39,840 nt of DNA from Methylorubrum salsuginis. Its GTDB lineage: Bacteria; Pseudomonadota; Alphaproteobacteria; Rhizobiales; Beijerinckiaceae. Under the pieces are notes generated by a model, which was not told the DNA's origin, did no database searches, and was given only the letters and a program-made list of their open reading frames with translations. Location of the stretch: positions 1 to 39,840 of the forward strand of contig NZ_FOSV01000032.1 of NCBI RefSeq assembly GCF_900114375.1, read 5' to 3'. The position numbers and the translations under genes are program-made. This document shows positions 35,018 to 39,840 of this stretch, piece after piece. Position 1 is the first letter of the stretch, and the number at the start of each line of letters is the position of its first letter.

Positions 35018-35680
35018 TTGCACCTCCACCCGCGCCACGCCTGGGACCTGACGCCGTCCGAGGCGGTGGCGCTGCAGAAGCGGCTGCGAGGCGAGGTGGT
35101 GGCGGATCGCGCCATCGACCTCGCGAGCGTCCGCCTCGTGGCGGGCGTCGATGTCAGCGTGAAGAACGAGCGCTCCCGCGCCGCGGTGGTGGTCGTGACC
35201 TTTCCCGGCTTCCTCTTGGTCGAGACGGCGACCGCGGAGCGGCCGACGCCGTTTCCCTACATGCCCGGCCTCCTCAGCTTTCGCGAGGGGCCGGTGCTGG
35301 AGGAGGCCCTCGGCCGGTTGAAGATCGAGCCCGACGCCTTCCTGTTCGACGGCATGGGCATCGCCCATCCCCGCCGCATCGGCATCGCCAGCCATATGGG
35401 CCTGTGGCTGGAGCGCCCGACCGTCGGCGTCGGCAAGACCCGCCTCGTTGGCACCCATGCGCCGCTGGCGGAAGGAAAGGGCGCCCAGGTTCCGCTGATC
35501 CACCGCGGCGAGACCATCGGCGCGGTGGTCCGCGCCCGCACCGGCACGCTGCCGCTGTTCATCTCGCCGGGGCATCTCGCCGACATCCCGAGCGCGGTCG
35601 CCCTGGTGCTCGCCTGCACCCCCCAATACCGGCTTCCGGAACCGATCCGGCTGGCCCACCGGGCGGCGGGCGCTTTCTGA
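35018..35680 (+). CDS. nfi: Endonuclease V
   Basis: A 220-residue endonuclease V, which nicks DNA beside deaminated bases such as hypoxanthine. Family motifs are intact: VAGVDVSVK with the first metal-binding Asp, PFPYMPGLLSFREGPVLEEA, and LFDGMGIAHPRRIGIASHMG with the second Asp. TTG 35018 is the likely start because conserved sequence (LTPSEAVALQKRL) begins soon after and the ychF stop lies just before. There is no good ribosome-binding site, so translation may be coupled to ychF. An in-frame upstream ATG at 34913 would overlap ychF and is unlikely. Confidence 0.88.
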   Translation: MHLHPRHAWDLTPSEAVALQKRLRGEVVADRAIDLASVRLVAGVDVSVKNERSRAAVVVVTFPGFLLVETATAERPTPFPYMPGLLSFREGPVLEEALGRLKIEPDAFLFDGMGIAHPRRIGIASHMGLWLERPTVGVGKTRLVGTHAPLAEGKGAQVPLIHRGETIGAVVRARTGTLPLFISPGHLADIPSAVALVLACTPQYRLPEPIRLAHRAAGAF

Positions 35681-36091
35681 AACGCCGCCGGTCGGCGGAC
35701 CCGCGCGGACGCCGCATCCCCTCGGAGTCCCGGCGCAGCGGCACGACCACAATCCGCACCCGAACCAGCTAGACAACTTCAAGTAATAGGATTGCCCGAA
35801 GGGGAGGTCGGATCGACGGCGCGCGCCCCCCGCCTTCGCGGCTCCGCTCCTGCGCATCCGGCGGCGGCAAGTCCTTGTCCCGAGCGTCTTTTATTATAAA
35901 GTTTATTTTCGTTCCAATGAGCCTTTCAATCTATAATAATTCCATCATGCAACCTATAGGTCGAGTCTTTGTTGTGGTCATTCGAGCCCAATGGTAAGTG
36001 CCGCGAGTATAGGAGCCGGCGTTACGCTCGGCACCACGGGCACTTGATCGATGCGGCGGTCCCGAGACGCCGCACGCATTGAGGGGACGCG
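35681..36091. promoter_or_regulatory. AT-rich leader region of the ECF sigma gene
   Basis: A 411-bp gap. From 35885 to about 35995 it is unusually AT-rich, with the imperfect palindrome CTTTTATTATAAAG (35888-35901) and a consensus-like TATAAT at 35932-35937. That would leave a leader of about 150 bases before ATG 36092. No TAAAT-N16-CGT box, Fur, Irr or RirA consensus was recognised. The rest of the gap shows nothing clear. Confidence 0.45.
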
Positions 36092-36607
36092 ATGCCGACG
36101 AGAACGAAGGACGCAACGACCGCCGTCTTGCTGGAGGTGCTGCTCCACCAGCGGGCGGAACTGGTGGAGACAGCGCGCCGGGTGGTGCGCTGCGGCGCCC
36201 GGGCCGAGGACGTGGTGCAGGACGTCGCCCTCAAGGTCTGCCAGAACGGCGTCACCGCCGACATCGCCGACGCCGCGGGCTTCCTGCGGCGGATGGTGCG
36301 CAACGCCGCCATCGATGCGGTGCGCCAGTCCGGTCGCGAATGCCGCCGCAGCGCCCCGTCCGAGGCCGGCGACGCGGTGCCCGCCCCCTGCGACTGCCCG
36401 CTGCGCCGGCTCGAGGCGCGCCAGTCGCTGCGGCTGGCGATCCGGGCGCTCGACCAGGCCCCCGCCCGCACCCGCGAGGCGTTCCTGGCCCACCGCATCG
36501 AGGGCGTGCCGCAGAAGGACATCGCCGCCCGCGCCGGCGTCTCGCCGACGCTCGTCAACTTCATGATCCGCGACGCCACCGCGCTCTGCCGGGCAGCGGC
36601 GGTCTGA
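36092..36607 (+). CDS. FecI/PvdS-type ECF sigma factor
   Basis: A 171-residue ECF sigma factor. Region 2 spans about 15-80 (RCGARAEDVVQDVALKVCQN, then AAGFLRRMVRNAAIDAVRQSG) and region 4 about 112-165 (ALDQAPARTREAFLAHRIEG, VPQKDIAARAGVSPTLVNF). The regions match the iron-starvation FecI/PvdS group. No FecR anti-sigma or TonB receptor gene is seen here. Its neighbours are a PvdE-type exporter and an NRPS, whose promoters carry PvdS-like boxes, so it very probably drives their transcription. It is convergent with the exporter gene, stops 7 bp apart. Confidence 0.9.
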   Translation: MPTRTKDATTAVLLEVLLHQRAELVETARRVVRCGARAEDVVQDVALKVCQNGVTADIADAAGFLRRMVRNAAIDAVRQSGRECRRSAPSEAGDAVPAPCDCPLRRLEARQSLRLAIRALDQAPARTREAFLAHRIEGVPQKDIAARAGVSPTLVNFMIRDATALCRAAAV

Positions 36608-36614
36608 GGTCCGC

Positions 36615-38264
36615 TCATGCGCTGGCCTGCGCGGCCGGCGTCATCCCGGCCTCCACCAGCCGGCCGTTCTCGAGCTTCACGCAGCGGTCGGCGACGTCGA
36701 AGTAGCGGTCGTCGTGGGAGATCGCCAGCACCGCCTTGCCGCGGGCCCGCAATTCGGGAAGCAGCTTGCGGTAGAACACCTCGCGGAAGGCCGGGTCCTG
36801 GTCGGCGGCCCACTCGTCGAACAGGTAGAACGGCCGGTCCTCCAGATAGGCGACCACCAGGGCGAGGCGCTTGCGCTGCCCTTGCGACAGCGAGCGGGTC
36901 GAGAGCACGCCGTTCGTCACCGAGACCTTGTGGCCGAGTTCGAGCTTGGCGATGAGGGCGTTGGCCTGCGCGTCCAAGGCCGCGCCCGGCCCGCTCAGGC
37001 CGTCCAGCGTCGGGAACAGGTGGAAATCCGAAAAGACCGCCGAAAACAGCCGTCGCAATCGGGCACGATCGAGTTCGGTGATCGGCGCCCCGTCGAGCAG
37101 GATCGAGCCGCCGTCCGGCCGGTAGAGCCCGGTCAGCACCTTGGCCAGCGTGGTCTTGCCGCTGCCGTTGCCGCCGATCAGGATCGTCACCTCGCCCGGC
37201 CGGAACGCGAGATCGATCGGCCCCAGCTCGAACATCCCGTCCTCGGATTCGCGGTAGTAGCGGTGGCGTACACCCGCCAGCCGCAGTTCGCGAAAACCCG
37301 TTGCGGGAGCGCGCGTTAGCACCGGCTCCGGCTCGGCCACCGCCGCCATCAGCCGGTCGATCCGCCCCATCGACACCCGCGCCTGCTGAGCGTTGGGCAG
37401 GTTGTTCAGCAGCGCATCGAGCGGCATCATCAGGTAGAGGAACACGACGATCGAGCCGGCCCCCGAGAACGTGCCGAAGGTCAGCACGCCGACCAGGGCG
37501 TGCACCAGAAACAGCGCGATGGCGGCAGCCGCCACGTAGATGTGCAGCCCCCGCAGGCGGTGCGCCCGAATCTCCTCGATGCTGCGCTCCAGGGAGAGCT
37601 TCAGGAAGGCTTCGGAGCGCTCGCGGTTGAGCTTCAACTCCTTGGCGCCGCTGAACAATCCGTCGAAGTGCGCGAACAGCTCGTCCTGCGCCGTGCCGGC
37701 CCGGTCGAGTTCCTTGAGCGCCCGCGCATGGCCGAGATGGAACACCAGCGAGCCGCCCAGGATCGTCGCCAGCGCGAGCGCGAAGGCGGCGAGCGAGGTC
37801 CAGGCCAGATAGGCGAGGCAGCCCGCCACGATCACGGCGTTCATCACGATGTTCGGGAAGGCGACGAGGAAGTCGGCCACCCGCGCGGCGTCGTCGGTCA
37901 TCACCGACTGGACCCGCGACGCGCCGAGCCGCTCGACCCGGGCGAACTCCGCCGCCGCGACCCGCCCGGCCAGCGTCCGGCGGATGTCGAGGAGCACGCC
38001 CTCGCCGAGGCGCGCGAACAGCATCCCGCCGCCGACCCGCCCGGCGAGCCCCAGCAGGGCCGCCGCCGCGAAGCCCGCCGCCAGCCATTGCGGATCGTGG
38101 CGCCCGGCCAGCATCTCGTTGGCCGCCGCCACCATGCCGATGCCGGCCGCCGCCGCCGCCAGGCTCGCCCCCAGCGCTAGGACGAGCAGATGCCGCGGGC
38201 ACTGCGCCAGGATCCGAAGAAGCGCGCCCCTGTCCGGGGGCGCGGCCGAGGTCTCGGGTTGCAT
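36615..38264 (-). CDS. PvdE-type cyclic-peptide/siderophore ABC exporter
   Basis: A 549-residue ABC protein with fused domains, the same length as Pseudomonas PvdE. Residues about 15-315 hold six membrane segments; the ATPase domain has Walker A GGNGSGKTT, signature LSQGQRKRLALV, Walker B FYLFDEWAADQDP and ISHDDRYF. The DEWAADQDP block is characteristic of the cyclic peptide export (SyrD/PvdE) group. PvdE moves the pyoverdine precursor across the inner membrane; here the cargo would be the product of the adjacent NRPS. ATG 38264 starts MQPETSAAPPD. The gene's promoter side has a PvdS-type box on the minus strand. Confidence 0.92.
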   Translation of the reverse strand: MQPETSAAPPDRGALLRILAQCPRHLLVLALGASLAAAAAGIGMVAAANEMLAGRHDPQWLAAGFAAAALLGLAGRVGGGMLFARLGEGVLLDIRRTLAGRVAAAEFARVERLGASRVQSVMTDDAARVADFLVAFPNIVMNAVIVAGCLAYLAWTSLAAFALALATILGGSLVFHLGHARALKELDRAGTAQDELFAHFDGLFSGAKELKLNRERSEAFLKLSLERSIEEIRAHRLRGLHIYVAAAAIALFLVHALVGVLTFGTFSGAGSIVVFLYLMMPLDALLNNLPNAQQARVSMGRIDRLMAAVAEPEPVLTRAPATGFRELRLAGVRHRYYRESEDGMFELGPIDLAFRPGEVTILIGGNGSGKTTLAKVLTGLYRPDGGSILLDGAPITELDRARLRRLFSAVFSDFHLFPTLDGLSGPGAALDAQANALIAKLELGHKVSVTNGVLSTRSLSQGQRKRLALVVAYLEDRPFYLFDEWAADQDPAFREVFYRKLLPELRARGKAVLAISHDDRYFDVADRCVKLENGRLVEAGMTPAAQASA

Positions 38265-38291
38265 CGCCCCTCCGGCGGATCGTTTGCCATT

Positions 38292-38320
38292 CAGGACGCG
38301 CGGGCCGGCGAAGAATTTAG
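38292..38320 (-). promoter_or_regulatory. PvdS-type iron-starvation box facing the exporter gene
   Basis: On the minus strand CTAAATT (38320-38314) and CGTCCTG (38298-38292) are separated by 15 bases. This equals TAAAT-N16-CGT, the published consensus of PvdS-dependent promoters. It lies 28-56 bp upstream of ATG 38264. Confidence 0.75.
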
Positions 38321-38321
38321 T

Positions 38322-38340
38322 CGTTTCGGTTCGAGAAACG
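38322..38340. promoter_or_regulatory. CGTTTC-GAAACG inverted repeat between the divergent promoters
   Basis: CGTTTC (38322-38327) and GAAACG (38335-38340) flank a 7-base spacer beside the -35 element of the exporter promoter. It could be an operator, but no regulator consensus is recognised. Confidence 0.3.
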
Positions 38341-38401
38341 CGCGCCCCCCGACAAAAGCGAGGCCGATCGGGCGTCTTCGCGCTGTTTCGGGCATCTCCC
38401 G

Positions 38402-38430
38402 CTAAATTTCCTGATGCCCCGTCCGTCCTG
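38402..38430 (+). promoter_or_regulatory. PvdS-type iron-starvation box facing the NRPS gene
   Basis: CTAAATT (38402-38408) and CGTCCTG (38424-38430) are separated by 15 bases, again TAAAT-N16-CGT. The two halves and the spacing are identical to the minus-strand copy at 38292-38320. It lies about 48 bp upstream of ATG 38478. Confidence 0.75.
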
Positions 38431-38477
38431 CCGTCGAGAGGCCGGGCAACCGGCCGTTCCGGGAGCGGTCGCACGGC

Positions 38478-39840
38478 ATGGGCATGGCCAGAGGCATGGC
38501 ACTGAGGACGGTCCCCGCGCAGACCGAGGAATGGGCGCCTCCGTTCCTTCCGGTGAGCGCGCGGGTCGCCGCGGTGGAAGGCGACCGCATCGCCCTGATC
38601 CAGGGCGAGGGGCGCCTCACCTATGTCGCGCTGAACGCTCGCGCCAACGCGCTGGCGCATGCCCTCATCCGCCGCGGCGTCCGTCGCGAGGACCGCGTTG
38701 CGCTGCGCCTCACCCGCTCTCCGGACGCCTTCGTGGCCATCCTGGCCGTGCTCAAGGCCGGCGCCGCCTACGTGCCCGTCGATCCGGAAGCCCCCCTGGA
38801 GCGCCGCGGCACCGTCATCCGCCAGGCGCAAGCTCGCCTGCTCCTCACCGATGTCCCCGGCGAGGCCCCCGCCGCCTGCCCGACCCTGCGCCTCGACGAG
38901 CCGGACGCCTTCGCCGGACCCACGACCGAGCCCGGCGTCGCGATCCACCCGGACCAACTCGCCTACGTCATCTTCACCTCCGGCTCGACCGGCCAGCCGA
39001 AAGGCGTCGCCGTCGCCCACGGGCCGCTCGCCATGCATGCCGAGGCGGTGGGCGCCCGCTACGGCCTCACCGGCGACGACCGGGTGCTGCATCTCATCGC
39101 GCTCTCCTTCGACGGCGCTACCGAGGCCTGGCTCGCCGCCCTGTTCCATGGCGGGCGCCTCGTCATCGGCGAGCCCCGCGGCTGGACCGCCGAGGATACC
39201 CTCGACGCCATCCGGGCCGAGGGCGTCACCGTCACCGGCATGTCGCCGGCGCTGCTCACCAGCCTCGCCGAGGCGCAGGCGCAGGCGCAGGCCAGCGGCG
39301 GCGGCCCGCTGCCGATGCGCTCGTGGACCGCCGGCGGCGAAGCCTTCGGCATCGAGGCGTTCCAGGCGGTGCGCGACACCTTCGCCCCGGCCCGGATCAT
39401 CAACGGCTACGGCCCGACCGAGACCGTCATCACCCCGCTGCTGCTGACAATCGATCCCGACACGCCCGCCACCGCCTGGGACGGCGCGGATTGGCTGCCG
39501 ATCGGCACGCCCGTCGGCGCCCGCACCGCCCACGTCCTCGACGAGACGCTGCAGGAGGTCGGGATCGGCGTGCCGGGTGAGCTTTACATCGGCGGCTACG
39601 GCCTCGCCCGCGGCTATGTCGGCGCGCCGGCCGAGACCGCCGCGCGCTTCGTGCCCGACCCGTTCGGGGCCGCGGGCGGGCGGCTCTACCGCACCGGCGA
39701 CCGGGTGGTGCGGCGCGCCGACGGCTCGCTGAGCTATCTCGGCCGGATCGACGCGCAGGTGAAGGTGCGGGGCTTCCGCATCGAGCCCGGCGAGGTCGAG
39801 GCGCATCTGCTGGCCCATCCGCGCTGCCGCGAGGCGGCGG
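38478..39840 (+). CDS. Nonribosomal peptide synthetase, adenylation domain (3'-partial)
   Basis: A reading frame with no stop before the window ends (at least 454 residues). It begins directly with an adenylation domain, with no condensation domain in front, as expected for an initiation module. Core motifs: A3 FTSGSTGQPKGVAVAHG, A5 NGYGPTETVI, A7 YRTGDRV and A8 GRIDAQVKVRGFRIEPGEVE; the substrate region starts SFDGATEAW. The domain activates an amino or aryl acid as an acyl adenylate. I do not assign a substrate. ATG 38478 is the first in-frame start after a stop at 38412; ATGs at 38484 and 38496 are alternatives. With the PvdE-type exporter and ECF sigma factor this looks like a siderophore locus. 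Confidence 0.93.
   Translation, partial: MGMARGMALRTVPAQTEEWAPPFLPVSARVAAVEGDRIALIQGEGRLTYVALNARANALAHALIRRGVRREDRVALRLTRSPDAFVAILAVLKAGAAYVPVDPEAPLERRGTVIRQAQARLLLTDVPGEAPAACPTLRLDEPDAFAGPTTEPGVAIHPDQLAYVIFTSGSTGQPKGVAVAHGPLAMHAEAVGARYGLTGDDRVLHLIALSFDGATEAWLAALFHGGRLVIGEPRGWTAEDTLDAIRAEGVTVTGMSPALLTSLAEAQAQAQASGGGPLPMRSWTAGGEAFGIEAFQAVRDTFAPARIINGYGPTETVITPLLLTIDPDTPATAWDGADWLPIGTPVGARTAHVLDETLQEVGIGVPGELYIGGYGLARGYVGAPAETAARFVPDPFGAAGGRLYRTGDRVVRRADGSLSYLGRIDAQVKVRGFRIEPGEVEAHLLAHPRCREAA

Noticed and set aside
36615..39818. A 1067-residue minus-strand frame across the exporter and the NRPS region
   Set aside because: The part beyond 38264 is antisense to a clear adenylation domain. Only the ABC exporter is real.

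Overview
The window looks like chromosomal DNA of a high-GC alphaproteobacterial methylotroph, most likely a Methylobacterium/Methylorubrum relative. This rests on strong GC bias at codon third positions, many GTG/TTG starts, ATGA/GTGA gene overlaps, a methanol-dehydrogenase-type cytochrome cL, a tungstate uptake operon next to several MoeA paralogues, and a Rhizobiales-style palindromic repeat. Species cannot be fixed from the sequence alone.

Layout. 1-1053: a complete IS630-family element with a two-frame transposase, flanked by TA duplications. 1092-3944: a membrane-bound GGDEF/EAL cyclic-di-GMP protein. 4131-6728: a redox group of a cupredoxin, a MauG-like di-haem cytochrome and a convergent polytopic membrane protein. 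7035-7761: a 53-residue membrane peptide, a possible 78-bp MITE-like insertion and an unassigned gap. 7762-10112: four translationally coupled type II secretion minor pseudopilin genes (gspHIJK) without the rest of the system. 10170-13258: a YgiQ-type radical SAM protein and an RlmB-type 23S rRNA methyltransferase.

13320-21481 is the most coherent system. It holds tungstate ABC transporter genes (tupB-tupC-tupA), a divergent regulator with a ModE-like helix-turn-helix joined to a periplasmic-binding-protein-like domain, and a four-gene operon (degenerate moeA, moeA fused to the same PBP-like domain, mobB, canonical moeA). Together they would take up W/Mo oxyanion, sense it, and insert it into the molybdopterin cofactor. 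Methylorubrum extorquens is known to have a tungsten-dependent formate dehydrogenase, so tungsten supply makes biological sense.

21848-35680 is mixed housekeeping: a small unknown protein, M3 peptidase Dcp, an extensin-like protein and an L,D-transpeptidase (cell envelope), an osmoprotectant-type importer (YehZ-YehY-YehW) lacking its ATPase, a single-domain response regulator, a Tat-exported SDR oxidoreductase, an orphan cytochrome cL, and the rplY-pth-ychF-nfi set.

35681-39840 begins a siderophore-type locus: an AT-rich leader, a FecI/PvdS-type ECF sigma factor, a PvdE-type cyclic-peptide exporter, and the start of a nonribosomal peptide synthetase that runs off the window. The divergent exporter/NRPS promoter region contains two copies of CTAAATT-N15-CGTCCTG, one facing each gene. 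They match the TAAAT-N16-CGT iron-starvation box of PvdS-type sigma factors, so the sigma factor, exporter and NRPS probably form one regulon.
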